Below, piece after piece: positions 45,311-54,790 of a DNA stretch of 64,000 nucleotides (its first letter is position 1; each line of letters starts with the position of its first letter). The stretch spans positions 310,001 through 374,000 of the forward strand of contig NZ_CP035033.1 in the NCBI RefSeq assembly GCF_004028275.1, written 5' to 3'. The translations under genes were made by a program, and so were the position numbers. Under the pieces are notes generated by a model, which saw only the letters and a program-made list of their open reading frames with translations, was not told the DNA's origin and made no database searches. This DNA is from Hydrogenovibrio thermophilus. GTDB taxonomy: Bacteria; Pseudomonadota; Gammaproteobacteria; Thiomicrospirales; Thiomicrospiraceae.

Positions 45311-46654
45311 CTATTCGTCGGTATGTTCTTCTTCCGCTTCGATGAAGCTGTACTTAATGCCCAACTCGTCAAGCAGGTGGCCGGTTCCCGCCAGAATACG
45401 ATATTTGGCGTTTAACTGGTCTGCTTCATTGGTAATCAACGTCCGCATGGCTGAAATGTATTCGTTTTCGGTGTTGAGCAAATCGAGTAGGGAACGGCGC
45501 CCTAGGCTGAATTGTTTACGGTAACCGAGCAGGGTTTCATGCGTCAGTTTGATGTGCTGGTTGACGTATTCCAACTGATTGCCGATGTATTCATTGGCGT
45601 TCCAGGCGTAGCGAAGGTTTTCAATAATCTGGCGGCGGGTATTGTTACGGATTTCCGTCGCTTGATGGTATTGGCTGGACGTCTGTTTACGGGTGGCGGC
45701 ATCGCGTCCACCGTTGTAAAGGTTATAAGACATGACGACCATGGCCTGTAGGTTATTGTTTTCGCCCTCAATCCCGTCAATATTATGGTCCAGTCGTTGT
45801 CCTACTTCCAAATCAATTTTCGGATAATAGTTTTTTCCGGACGCTTCGTATTGCATGCGTGCCTCGGCGATGTCGGCATTGGCCGATTTCATCGTTGGGT
45901 GATCCAATAATGCGGTATTGGTGGCCTCATCGATGTTTTTCGGCATCTTGGCCCGGAAAGAGGGTTTAATCAAATCGTTGTCCGGCTGACGCCCTAAAAC
46001 GCGACGGAATTTGGCGCGGGCGTCGTAGAAGTTGTTTTCCGCCGCGCCGTAATTTGATTGCGCCAATGCAAGGCGTGCTTGGGCTTGGTCAACTTCCACT
46101 TGGTTACCGATGCCGGCTTCGGCACGCTTTTTAATCTGGTCGAAGATTTTCAAGTGGGTGTCCAGGTTGCTTTGCGCCAAGTCCAAAAGCTCTTGCTCTT
46201 TCAGAAGATTGACATAGGCCTGAGCCATTTCCAAGGCAATGTCGTTGGCCTTGGCAATGGTTTTGTAAGCCTGAGCATCCAAACGGTATTTCTGACGGGC
46301 GACTTCGTCTTGGGTGCCAAAGCCTTCGAAAAGGTTTTGGGTCAGCAAGATTTGCGCTTCGCGCCGCATCAGCCCATCGCCCTGGTTGTTTAGACCCGGT
46401 TTGTCGACTTCCTCATATCCGTAGCCGGCGTAAATGTCGAGCTTTGGATAATAACCGCCTTGAGCGCCTCTGACTTCAGCTTCAATCGCACGGTAACCTT
46501 TGACTTCCTGACGGAAGTCCGGGTTGTGGATGATGGCGTCTTCAATCGCTTCCTTGATGGTAATCGCTTGAATTTGCGGGGATAGGCTCATGAGTACCAC
46601 ACTGAGAGCCGATATCCGAATAGAGTGTTTATATTTCTGGATCATAGTCGTCAT
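45311..46654 (-). CDS. TolC-family outer membrane protein (LapE-like)
   Basis: 447 aa with signal peptide and two long helical repeats of the outer-membrane efflux family (EMAQAYVNLLKEQELLDLAQSNLDTHLKIFDQIKKRAEAG, and VDQAQARLALAQSNYGAAENNF). It is the outer-membrane channel of a type I secretion system. It is the last gene of the Lap cluster, downstream of the regulator, adaptor and ABC exporter. Confidence 0.92.
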   Translation of the reverse strand: MTTMIQKYKHSIRISALSVVLMSLSPQIQAITIKEAIEDAIIHNPDFRQEVKGYRAIEAEVRGAQGGYYPKLDIYAGYGYEEVDKPGLNNQGDGLMRREAQILLTQNLFEGFGTQDEVARQKYRLDAQAYKTIAKANDIALEMAQAYVNLLKEQELLDLAQSNLDTHLKIFDQIKKRAEAGIGNQVEVDQAQARLALAQSNYGAAENNFYDARAKFRRVLGRQPDNDLIKPSFRAKMPKNIDEATNTALLDHPTMKSANADIAEARMQYEASGKNYYPKIDLEVGQRLDHNIDGIEGENNNLQAMVVMSYNLYNGGRDAATRKQTSSQYHQATEIRNNTRRQIIENLRYAWNANEYIGNQLEYVNQHIKLTHETLLGYRKQFSLGRRSLLDLLNTENEYISAMRTLITNEADQLNAKYRILAGTGHLLDELGIKYSFIEAEEEHTDE

Positions 46655-46689
46655 TCTTTATCTTTTTTAAGTTTAAAGTGCATTATTTT

Positions 46690-47298
46690 TCAATTGGGCC
46701 AATTCTGGAGTTTGATCACCAGATTCAAACGGTCCTTGGCTTCTAGTTTTTCAAGAATACTGTGCATATGTGCTTTGACCGTGCGTTCACTGATATGCAT
46801 AAGCTCGGCAATCTCTTGATTGGTTTTGCCGAGCAGTACCGACTCCGCTGTTTCGATTTCGCGGTCCGACAGTTGCTCTTTCCAAGAGGTGTCTTTCCGG
46901 TTTACCGGGTTGGAAACGGCTTGAATCAGGGACTGCATCACGCCTTGCCCCAACCAGATATTACCCGCCAAAACGGTCTCGACTGCTTGGTTGATGCGTT
47001 CCGTCTGGGCAAAGGTGTTTAAGTAGCCTTTGATGCCTTTTTGGAACCATTGCACGCCTTCTTGTGGCGACGGCATATTGGAAAACAATATGACGGTAAA
47101 GCCATGGCGAATCATGGTTTCAATTTTTTGTTGTTCCGTTTCCGACTCGGGCAACTGCACGAGCAAAAGCGCCGAATCGGTGCTGTATTCCGCTTGGTCA
47201 ATGTCCAGTGTATACAGAATCTTTTTGGTCAAGTCGGTGGCCTGCGACCAATTCTTTAACGCATGCGGATCTTGTACATAGAGTAGCAACTGCTTCAT
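46690..47298 (-). CDS. LuxR-type regulator with atypical receiver domain
   Basis: 202 aa from the ATG at 47296-47298; an ATG at 47316 is an alternative. The N-terminal half is receiver-like, but the usual phosphoacceptor aspartate is not evident (LLLVQLPESE), so control by phosphorylation is unlikely. The C-terminal LuxR helix-turn-helix is clear: LSDREIETAESVLLGKTNQEIAELMHISERTVKAHMHSILEKL. It lies between the adaptor and TolC genes and probably regulates the secretion cluster or its adhesin. Confidence 0.85.
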   Translation of the reverse strand: MKQLLLYVQDPHALKNWSQATDLTKKILYTLDIDQAEYSTDSALLLVQLPESETEQQKIETMIRHGFTVILFSNMPSPQEGVQWFQKGIKGYLNTFAQTERINQAVETVLAGNIWLGQGVMQSLIQAVSNPVNRKDTSWKEQLSDREIETAESVLLGKTNQEIAELMHISERTVKAHMHSILEKLEAKDRLNLVIKLQNWPN

Positions 47299-47347
47299 GA
47301 GAGTCTCTGGCCTCATTCATTCTTATATTTTTTAGGTTTCTGACTTC

Positions 47348-48709
47348 TTAGGATTCTCTTAAAGCCAAATCTTTTGCTTTGATAATCGGTTTCATCAGGT
47401 ATTCCAAAATCGTATGTTTGCCGACGACAACGTCAACGGTTGCGGTCATGCCCGGTAACAGATAAAGCGGGTCTTTTTCGGTTCCTAAGTAGTTCTTGTC
47501 CGTTTTGATTCGTGCGATGTAGAAGCTGTTGCCCTCTTCATCCTGAATGGTATCGGCGGAGATTTTTTCCACTGTGCCTTCCAAGCCGCCGTAAATCGCA
47601 AAATCATAGGCCGTGAATTTCACTTTAGCTTTCAGGCCTGGGTAAACAAAGCCGATGTCGGCGGGCAGAATTTTGGTTTCCAGAACCAAAGAATCATCAC
47701 GTGGAACGATTTTGACGATGTCGCTACCCGGTTGCACCACTTCGCCGATGGTGGTGACCAGCAATTCGCTGATGGTGCCGTTAACCGGTGAAGTGATGTT
47801 GGTTCGACGCACCCGGTCTTCCAGCGCGGTTTTCGAGCTTTCCAATTGTGCAAGTTTGGCGAGTACCGTATTCAATTCCTGCTGGGCGTCGTTGCGGAAT
47901 TTTTGTTCGGCTTCTTTACGCTTATTGATGGATTCCTCGATAATCGACTTGAGTCGGGGAATCGAGTTTTCCGTAGTCTGCAATTTGGAGTAAGCTTCGG
48001 TGGCTTCACGTTGTGTTTTAAGTAAGTCGACTTCGGAGGCAATGCCGTCTTTGACCAGCGGCTGCATGATTTCGATTTCTTTTTTCAACAAATCATAGGA
48101 CTTGGAAAGTTGTGTGAATTGGTTGTAGGCTTCTTGCAAGTCGGAGCGGTTCTGTTTGATTTTTTCCGCCAGGATGTGTTTGGTGGTTTCCAAGTGTTGC
48201 AATTGATTTTCATACAGTTGCTGTTCCCGCTCGAACATTTTGATGACCTCTGGGTCGTTCGTTCGAGGTTCCAGTTTGAACTCTTTACCGAATGCCTGGG
48301 CAGACAAGCGAGCGGCTTGAGCCTGTAAATCATAGAGTTGCGATTCGGTTTCGTCGTAGGAACTCGAGAACTGGGTATTGTCGAGCTTGAGCAAAATCTG
48401 GTCTTTCTGAACAGCATCGCCGGAGTGGACGAAAATATTTTCAACAATGCCGCCTTCCAGGTTCTGCACGACTTGGATTTTAGTGGACGGCACGACTTTG
48501 CCTTCGCCACGAACGATTTTGTCGAGTTCGGCATAATTGGCCCAGATAATCAGCCAGATGATGACCAAAAACATCACCCAGACAATCATTTGTGACTTGA
48601 TGGTCGGCTTTTCCAGCGCGGCCTGACTCAAGCTCGACATGAACGCCAAATCCGCATCGGATACCTGCGGCGGATGATTCTGTGAATGGTTACGTTGCTT
48701 TTCTGTCAT
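47348..48709 (-). CDS. Type I secretion membrane fusion protein (HlyD/LapC-like)
   Basis: 453 aa. A cytoplasmic N-terminus, one transmembrane helix (MIVWVMFLVIIWLIIWANYAEL), a lipoyl half-motif (GKVVPSTKIQVVQNLEGGIVENIFVHSGDAVQKDQIL), long periplasmic coiled coils and a C-terminal beta barrel follow the HlyD pattern. It bridges the ABC exporter and TolC. It begins one base after the exporter stop. Confidence 0.93.
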   Translation of the reverse strand: MTEKQRNHSQNHPPQVSDADLAFMSSLSQAALEKPTIKSQMIVWVMFLVIIWLIIWANYAELDKIVRGEGKVVPSTKIQVVQNLEGGIVENIFVHSGDAVQKDQILLKLDNTQFSSSYDETESQLYDLQAQAARLSAQAFGKEFKLEPRTNDPEVIKMFEREQQLYENQLQHLETTKHILAEKIKQNRSDLQEAYNQFTQLSKSYDLLKKEIEIMQPLVKDGIASEVDLLKTQREATEAYSKLQTTENSIPRLKSIIEESINKRKEAEQKFRNDAQQELNTVLAKLAQLESSKTALEDRVRRTNITSPVNGTISELLVTTIGEVVQPGSDIVKIVPRDDSLVLETKILPADIGFVYPGLKAKVKFTAYDFAIYGGLEGTVEKISADTIQDEEGNSFYIARIKTDKNYLGTEKDPLYLLPGMTATVDVVVGKHTILEYLMKPIIKAKDLALRES

Positions 48710-48710
48710 G

Positions 48711-50930
48711 TTAATTTTGCTTGTTTATACGCCCTGTTTTCAGAGCCTCCAGTACGCTCGCCTTCGAACCGTCGGCGATGACTTTTCCGTTGTCCATGAC
48801 GATTAACCGGTCCACCAGTTGCAAGAGACTCATTTTGTGGGTCACGACAATGCTGGTGTTTTTGATGGTGCCTTTCTTCAAACGGTCAATCATGGTTTGT
48901 TCGGTTTTGGCATCCATGGCATTAGTCGGTTCGTCGAACAGGTAAATCGGGCTTTGCAGCAATAAAGCTCGAGCCACGCCGATGCTTTGGCGCTGTCCGC
49001 CGGACAGTGAACTGCCGCCTTCGTTGATTTTCAAACTGTAACCGGAAGGATGGGTTTTAATGAAATCGTCCACGCCTGCCAGACGGGCGGCTTTCAGAAT
49101 TTGGTCGTCTTCGACATAGGGAGCGCGATAGGCAATGTTTTCGCGCACATCACCACTGAACAGCGTGACGTCCTGAGGTACGTAATTGATGTTGCGTCGC
49201 AGTTCGGCCGGGTCAAGCTGGGTGATGTCAATGCCGTCAATCAGGATGGAACCGGAGTCCGGGTGGTAAAACCCTAAAATCAGTTTTTCGATGGTGGATT
49301 TACCCGAGCCGATGCGTCCGATAATGCCGACTTTTTCACCAGGCTCGATTTTAAATGAGACGTTGTTCAGTGCCTGTTTGCTTTCGCCCGGATAAGTGAA
49401 GGAGACGTCAACGAACTCGATGCTGCCGTCAAACACCGGGTGTTGGATGAAGCGTTTTTCCAACGGGCGTTCGATTTCTTTTTTCATTAATTCGTTCAGG
49501 GAATCCAACGCCGTTTTGGTCTGGTGGTAAGAGGACGTCAAGTTGGCGAACTGTCCCATGGGGCCAATGGCGCGCTGGCTCAGCATCACCGCGGCAATCA
49601 GGCCACCCATGGTCATGTCACCGTCTTTGATGAAATACACGCCGGCCAGAATCACCAAAACGGTGCTCATTTGTTGCAGGAATCCGGTCATACGTCCGAT
49701 GGAGCTTTGCAGCATTTTGGATTTCAAACTGGCACGGGCGATTTCCCCGACGGCTTGTTCCCATTTCCATTGGGAGTGAGCTTCCACCCCTAAGGATTTG
49801 ATCGTTTCGATTGCGGTCAATGTTTCAATCAGAACCGCGTTTTTTTGTGCGGAGGCTTCATAGGTAGCTTCGACGCTTTTACGAATCGGCCCTTTCATCA
49901 ACAGGCTGTATATCAGGATGAAAGCGATAATGGCAATCGGCACCAGAACGATGGTACCGGCAATGTAGAAGATGACCAGTAGGAAAATAATCACGAAGGG
50001 CAAATCCACCAGAGAGGCGATGGTGCCGGAGGTGAAAAAGTTACGGATGCTGTCGAATTCTTTCAGGTTGTTTGCGAAGGCACCGATGGAACCTTGCCGG
50101 TTGGCCATGGTCAGCCCCAGGGTTTGTTCGAAGAGCTTGGACGACATGATGACGTCGCTTTTCTTGCCGGCGATTTCCAGGAAGTACGACCGCAGGAATT
50201 TCAGCAAGATGTCGAACATGTAGACCACACTGATCCCGATGGCCAGCACCCATAACGATTCCACGGCATTGTTGGGGACGATGCGGTCGTAGACGTTCAT
50301 GACGAACAAAGGGTTGGCCAGCACGAACAGGTTGATGATGACCGAGGCAATCAGAACGTCGCGGTAAATGCCTTTGTTTTCCCAGAAGGTGTGCCAGAAC
50401 CAGTGGCCTTTGTTGGCGTGTACCAGGTTTTCTTTTTTGGAGGCCTGTTGGAATTTTTCGGTGAAATAAACCGCGTAGCCCAGATAATCTTCATTCAGTT
50501 TGTCGAGCGCGACGTGGCGACGACCGTCCGGGGCTTCCGATAGAATGATGGTGGCTTGTTCGGTTTCGTAGTCTATCTTTTCCAGCAGGCAGGCCTGGTT
50601 GTTTTTCAATGTCAGGATACAGGGCAGTACCAGATTCGGAATGTCCGTCAAGGCGCGTTGTTTGAAACTTGCGATAATGTTGGCGCGTTCCGCGGCACGG
50701 ATGAACAATTCCGGGGTCAGGCGCTCCTTGTCGGCAATGGGTAAGCCCGACAACAGCGCATCTTTGGAGAAAGGGCGACGGTTGAGTTTGGTGTAAAGCA
50801 CCAAACACTCCAGTAGCGGGTCTTTGAAATCGACGCCATTCGTTGCTTGCGAGGCCTGGTTTTGCTCCGGGGCCACGCGCGCTTCTTCCGCTGGTGTATT
50901 CGTCGTCTGTTGTGAGGTTTTGTCTACCAC
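48711..50930 (-). CDS. Type I secretion ABC exporter (LapB-like)
   Basis: 739 aa. The N-terminal C39-like domain lacks a catalytic cysteine, as in exporters of RTX and giant adhesins. A transmembrane region is followed by a nucleotide-binding domain with Walker A GRIGSGKSTIEKL, signature SLSGGQRQSIGVARAL and Walker B IYLFDEPTNAMD. It powers export of a large substrate, presumably a LapA-like adhesin, whose gene is not in this window. Confidence 0.94.
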   Translation of the reverse strand: MVDKTSQQTTNTPAEEARVAPEQNQASQATNGVDFKDPLLECLVLYTKLNRRPFSKDALLSGLPIADKERLTPELFIRAAERANIIASFKQRALTDIPNLVLPCILTLKNNQACLLEKIDYETEQATIILSEAPDGRRHVALDKLNEDYLGYAVYFTEKFQQASKKENLVHANKGHWFWHTFWENKGIYRDVLIASVIINLFVLANPLFVMNVYDRIVPNNAVESLWVLAIGISVVYMFDILLKFLRSYFLEIAGKKSDVIMSSKLFEQTLGLTMANRQGSIGAFANNLKEFDSIRNFFTSGTIASLVDLPFVIIFLLVIFYIAGTIVLVPIAIIAFILIYSLLMKGPIRKSVEATYEASAQKNAVLIETLTAIETIKSLGVEAHSQWKWEQAVGEIARASLKSKMLQSSIGRMTGFLQQMSTVLVILAGVYFIKDGDMTMGGLIAAVMLSQRAIGPMGQFANLTSSYHQTKTALDSLNELMKKEIERPLEKRFIQHPVFDGSIEFVDVSFTYPGESKQALNNVSFKIEPGEKVGIIGRIGSGKSTIEKLILGFYHPDSGSILIDGIDITQLDPAELRRNINYVPQDVTLFSGDVRENIAYRAPYVEDDQILKAARLAGVDDFIKTHPSGYSLKINEGGSSLSGGQRQSIGVARALLLQSPIYLFDEPTNAMDAKTEQTMIDRLKKGTIKNTSIVVTHKMSLLQLVDRLIVMDNGKVIADGSKASVLEALKTGRINKQN

Positions 50931-51035
50931 GTTAATTTAAGGTTCCTGTACCCAAGTCTATTCCGGATTATAGATAAGTTATTCGTTTTGAATAGAGTAT
51001 AGTTTTTTTACTTAATTTGCCATCAAAATCGTTGA

Positions 51036-52973
51036 TTATAAAGGTTTTGGTGCACCATAGTAATATCCTTGGAAGTGCTGGATTCCCAGTTCGTTGAATG
51101 CGGAAATCTGCGCTTCGTTTTCCACCGACATGGCGATGATCTGAATATCCAGACTGTGACACATTTCACACAAGCTGGAAACGTAGTTTTGAGTCTGTTC
51201 GTCCCGCTCGATAGCTTTGGTGAAAGCGGCGTCCAGCTTGATGTAGTTTGGCCGCAACTCCTGTAGGTAGTTCATATTGGTGAAGTGACTGCCGAAGTGG
51301 TCGATGCCGAAGGAGAAAGACAGGTTTTTCAGTTTTTCGATTAACGGCCAGGTCTGGGCTTTATTGTGACTGATCATGGTTTCGGTCATTTCGAACGCCA
51401 GCGTATTCGGGCGCACACCTTTTAGAATGGTCAACAACCATTGCTGGAAAGTGTCGTTTTCAATCACCGATTCGGTCAGGTTGATGGCCAGACAGCCCAA
51501 GTCGGATTGAGGACGTTTTTGCAGGTGCTGCAAGGCCAGCTCGATGACCAGGCGGTCAATGCTTTCCATCAGGTTCAATTCCGCGACGGCCGGCATGAAG
51601 TAGCCAGCTGAATGGATGTGTCCATTGGTGTCTTTCAAACGAATCAATAATTCCTGATCGTGTACCTGGCGATTGGCATCGTAAGCGGATTGCTGGAAAA
51701 GCACAAAACGCTGTTCGTTGATGGCGGACGTTAAAATGTCGTTCCAGGCCTCGCCGTGTTGGTCAACCTCGTTTTCTTCGTGGCCGTAGAAACACACACC
51801 GAGTTGCTTATCGTGTCCCTCGGAAATGGCGAAATCGAGCCTGGACAGTAGTTGGCCGCGCTGGTCGCCCGGTTGGTAATCCACCAGGCCTGCCAACAGC
51901 GTTACCGGGGCATCATCCGCTTTGAGTTCCGCCAGAATTTCCGGCAAGCTGGCTTGTACCGCTTCCGCTGGGGCTTTAACGTTTTTGCCGGCCAGTGAAG
52001 GGAGGACAGCAATCAATTCGGTGCCGTTCAAACGGGCATACAGCGCTTCCTTGCTGTGGAGTTCGGCGCGCATTTTATCGGCCAGCATTTTGACCAGTTT
52101 ATCCCCGATCAGATAACCGAAACGGTCGTTCAATTCTTTCAAGCCGTCGATGCGCAATAGAAAAATTGCTCCGGCCGTGGCTTCGGTCTGGTCATCCAGC
52201 AGGGCATCGACATTCATTTCGAAGTGCAGGCGGTTACTCATGCCGGTCACGCTGTCCTGATACGCCATTTTTTGCAGTTTTTCGGCGTTTTGGGCATCGC
52301 GCTCGAACACTTCTTTCATTTTATGGACCATGGCGTTCATCGCGGAAACGACCCGCTTAAATTCGATGGTGGAGGGCAAGGTGTCTTGTAACAGGTATTC
52401 TTTTCGGACGATGGCTTCGGCTTGTTTCTCCATTTTCTTCAGCGGTTTCAGCATTACTTTCAGAGCATAAATGGCCAGGCCTGTCGCAATCAGGGTAGCC
52501 AAACCGAACCAGATCAATAAATTAATGGCGGTTTTCCACAGTTCGATGTAGGCGTAGCCGGGATGGCTTTGCACGGTCAGGGTGCCCACCGGAATCCAGC
52601 CGGATTGAATCAGAGCGGTGGCATCCGGCGCTTTGATGGAAATCAGCTGGATGAACCACTGCGGAATGCCTTCGATTTCTTGCGGGTTGGCGCGTTCGTA
52701 AATGAGTTGCTCGTCGACATCAATCAAGGTGATGTGGGAATAGTAACCGCGGTCGAAAACGGCATTGATCATGGTTTCCATGCTGGATGGGTCTTCCGGG
52801 TCGGCGACCGAGCTTAAGGATAAGCCGAGTGATGTGGCGGTGTCTTGAGCGTGTGATTGTAGCTGCGCTTCCAAAAAAGAACGGGTGTTGTTCAGGTTGA
52901 GTAAGAAGGTACCCAGCAAGACGATCACCAGCATGGAGGCGATAAAAATAATCATCTGTTTACTTAAGCTCAT
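51036..52973 (-). CDS. lapD: LapD-like c-di-GMP receptor (degenerate GGDEF-EAL)
   Basis: 645 aa. N-terminal transmembrane helix, periplasmic LapD/MoxY domain, second helix (LLIWFGLATLIATGLAIYAL), HAMP, then GGDEF and EAL. The GGDEF signature is degenerate (ARLNGTELIAVLP) and the EAL motif is replaced (QELLIRL), so it should bind but not make or break c-di-GMP. In the Lap system LapD sequesters the protease LapG when c-di-GMP is high. lapG lies just upstream in the same direction. Confidence 0.9.
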   Translation of the reverse strand: MSLSKQMIIFIASMLVIVLLGTFLLNLNNTRSFLEAQLQSHAQDTATSLGLSLSSVADPEDPSSMETMINAVFDRGYYSHITLIDVDEQLIYERANPQEIEGIPQWFIQLISIKAPDATALIQSGWIPVGTLTVQSHPGYAYIELWKTAINLLIWFGLATLIATGLAIYALKVMLKPLKKMEKQAEAIVRKEYLLQDTLPSTIEFKRVVSAMNAMVHKMKEVFERDAQNAEKLQKMAYQDSVTGMSNRLHFEMNVDALLDDQTEATAGAIFLLRIDGLKELNDRFGYLIGDKLVKMLADKMRAELHSKEALYARLNGTELIAVLPSLAGKNVKAPAEAVQASLPEILAELKADDAPVTLLAGLVDYQPGDQRGQLLSRLDFAISEGHDKQLGVCFYGHEENEVDQHGEAWNDILTSAINEQRFVLFQQSAYDANRQVHDQELLIRLKDTNGHIHSAGYFMPAVAELNLMESIDRLVIELALQHLQKRPQSDLGCLAINLTESVIENDTFQQWLLTILKGVRPNTLAFEMTETMISHNKAQTWPLIEKLKNLSFSFGIDHFGSHFTNMNYLQELRPNYIKLDAAFTKAIERDEQTQNYVSSLCEMCHSLDIQIIAMSVENEAQISAFNELGIQHFQGYYYGAPKPL

Positions 52974-53037
52974 GAATCTTTCCTTTTTTGAAGGCCGTTT
53001 GCATTCGGTTTGTTTTTCGGAGAAGGGGATAATAATT

Positions 53038-53688
53038 TCATCGCATCTTCTCCAGCAGTGAGTTCCAGTTTTTCAATTTATCGGTGCCGCCATCGACGGA
53101 CTTTCCTTTGCCACGTTGTTTCGACAGCCAGAGGCCGTCACCGTTGAAGCTGTATATCGGAATCAAGTCCCGGCGTTGGCTGGCTTTCATGATGCGGTCG
53201 TTGATATTGTCGAGTACCAGCGGTTCCGATTTGGGGGTTTTGAAATAGGTTAACACCATGTGGGCCTGTTTCAGGCGGATGGCTTTAACGTAAGTCAGGT
53301 AGAGCTTTTCTTCCGGAACGCCCATCGCCTTGAGCGTGAAGTATTTGGCAATGACGAAATCTTCACAGTCACCGGCATCGGTGCCCAGAAATTCGGTGGG
53401 CGTGGCCCAGTAGTCGTCCTGTTTCCAATGTTTTTTATCGGTGGTGAAGGTGGCGCCATTGAAGAAATCGTTCACCCGTTGCAGTTTGAGTCGCTCCGGC
53501 TTGTTGATGTTGTTTTCCACCAGTTTTTGCCAGGCCTCAAGGCGGCGGGCGGCCAGAGGGCCGTATTTTTCTTTGGCTTTTTCGATTTCGGCCGGGGTGA
53601 TGACAGTTGGCGATGTGGAGGGAGCGGCCCAAGACAAGCTCATAATGCCGAAGATAATGGGAATTATCAGCTTGAATCTGGGCAGCAT
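53038..53688 (-). CDS. lapG: LapG-like periplasmic cysteine protease
   Basis: 216 aa. Signal peptide (MLPRFKLIIPIIFGIMSLSWA) and a bacterial transglutaminase-like domain. The catalytic cysteine is in DAGDCEDFVIAKYF, histidine in KQAHMVLTYF and aspartate in PLVLDNIND. LapG cleaves the N-terminus of the adhesin to release biofilm cells when LapD lets it go. It is placed next to lapD as in known systems. Confidence 0.93.
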   Translation of the reverse strand: MLPRFKLIIPIIFGIMSLSWAAPSTSPTVITPAEIEKAKEKYGPLAARRLEAWQKLVENNINKPERLKLQRVNDFFNGATFTTDKKHWKQDDYWATPTEFLGTDAGDCEDFVIAKYFTLKAMGVPEEKLYLTYVKAIRLKQAHMVLTYFKTPKSEPLVLDNINDRIMKASQRRDLIPIYSFNGDGLWLSKQRGKGKSVDGGTDKLKNWNSLLEKMR

Positions 53689-53716
53689 TGCAATCCTATC
53701 GTCCGGAAAACGGAAG

Positions 53717-54676
53717 CTATTGTTGATAGCGGTTATAGTGCTTCATTTTCTCCGGAAGTTCAAGCTTGGCGCCTTTTGGAATCAAGCGCTTATCCATGAT
53801 CTTGAACTCGATGCGACGGTTTTTCTGGCGACCGGCTGCGGTGGCATTCGAAGCCACTGGACTGGCTTCCCCCTGACCGTCAAGGAGAATCACGTTGTCC
53901 GGATAATTGAAGTTTTTCACCAGGTAATGCTTGGTCGAATTGGCACGATTCCAGGACAGCTTGATGTTGCTGGCCGCGCTGCCTTGGCTATCCGTGTAAC
54001 CGGTAATCAACACGATTTCATTGCTGTCCAGCGCACGCAGACGGCTGATGTCCTTATCGAGAATCGGCTTCTGGTCGGCGCGGATTTCATAAGAACCGGT
54101 GTTGAACACGATGTTCGTGACCACCAGCGTTTCCGGTTTACAGCCGTATTTGTTGACGATACTGCCTGGCGGTGAATTCGGGCATTGGTCTTCCTGGTCG
54201 ATGACGCCATCGCCATCGGCATCGTTGTTCACCTTACAGCCGACTTTGTCGACTTTCGTGCCCAAAGGGGTGCCCGGACACTGATCTTGGCTATCCAGTA
54301 CCTTGTCCTTATCGGCATCGCCTTCACACCCTAGGAAGTTGACCTTGATGCCTTTCGGTGTATTCGGGCACTGGTCGGTGCGGTCGTAGACACCGTCACC
54401 GTCGGAATCCAGTTCACAACCCAGCTCATTGACCTTATAACCGAATTCGGTATTCGGGCATTGGTCGAGTTGGTCCGGTACGCCGTCCTGGTCCAGGTCC
54501 TTGTAATAGGTTTTGACTTGCTTGGAGGCGTCTTCATCCTGTTCGATGGTGGTGATGGCGTGCGGTGTTTCATCGGACGATTGAGTGTCTTCGGCCAAAG
54601 CATGCGGCATCCAGAATGCCGACGCCAACGTCAGATAAAACGCGGGAGAAAAATGGGATTTCATGGTGTTGTGCAA
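53717..54676 (-). CDS. OmpA-family protein with thrombospondin type 3 repeats
   Basis: 319 aa. A signal peptide is followed by four or so calcium-binding type 3 repeats (DLDQDGVPDQLDQCPN, DSDGDGVYDRTDQCPN and the like) and a C-terminal OmpA-like peptidoglycan-binding domain (ITGYTDSQGSAASNIKLSWNRANSTKHYLV). It anchors the outer membrane to the wall. It is upstream of lapG on the same strand and probably belongs to the biofilm cluster. Confidence 0.92.
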   Translation of the reverse strand: MHNTMKSHFSPAFYLTLASAFWMPHALAEDTQSSDETPHAITTIEQDEDASKQVKTYYKDLDQDGVPDQLDQCPNTEFGYKVNELGCELDSDGDGVYDRTDQCPNTPKGIKVNFLGCEGDADKDKVLDSQDQCPGTPLGTKVDKVGCKVNNDADGDGVIDQEDQCPNSPPGSIVNKYGCKPETLVVTNIVFNTGSYEIRADQKPILDKDISRLRALDSNEIVLITGYTDSQGSAASNIKLSWNRANSTKHYLVKNFNYPDNVILLDGQGEASPVASNATAAGRQKNRRIEFKIMDKRLIPKGAKLELPEKMKHYNRYQQ

Positions 54677-54754
54677 CCTTTAATGAATTTTTATTATTTC
54701 GTATTTTCCAAGATTCTATCTTAATGCCTGCGTAAAAAAAAGGGTAAAAGAAGT

Positions 54755-54780
54755 TCAAAAAAGCCTGGGTTGTTCCAGGT
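54755..54780 (-). terminator. Rho-independent terminator of the Fe-ADH/rep unit
   Basis: On the minus strand a CCTGG...CCAGG stem is followed by C and six T, directly after the Fe-ADH stop at 54791. Confidence 0.8.
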
Positions 54781-54790
54781 CAATTTTTGG

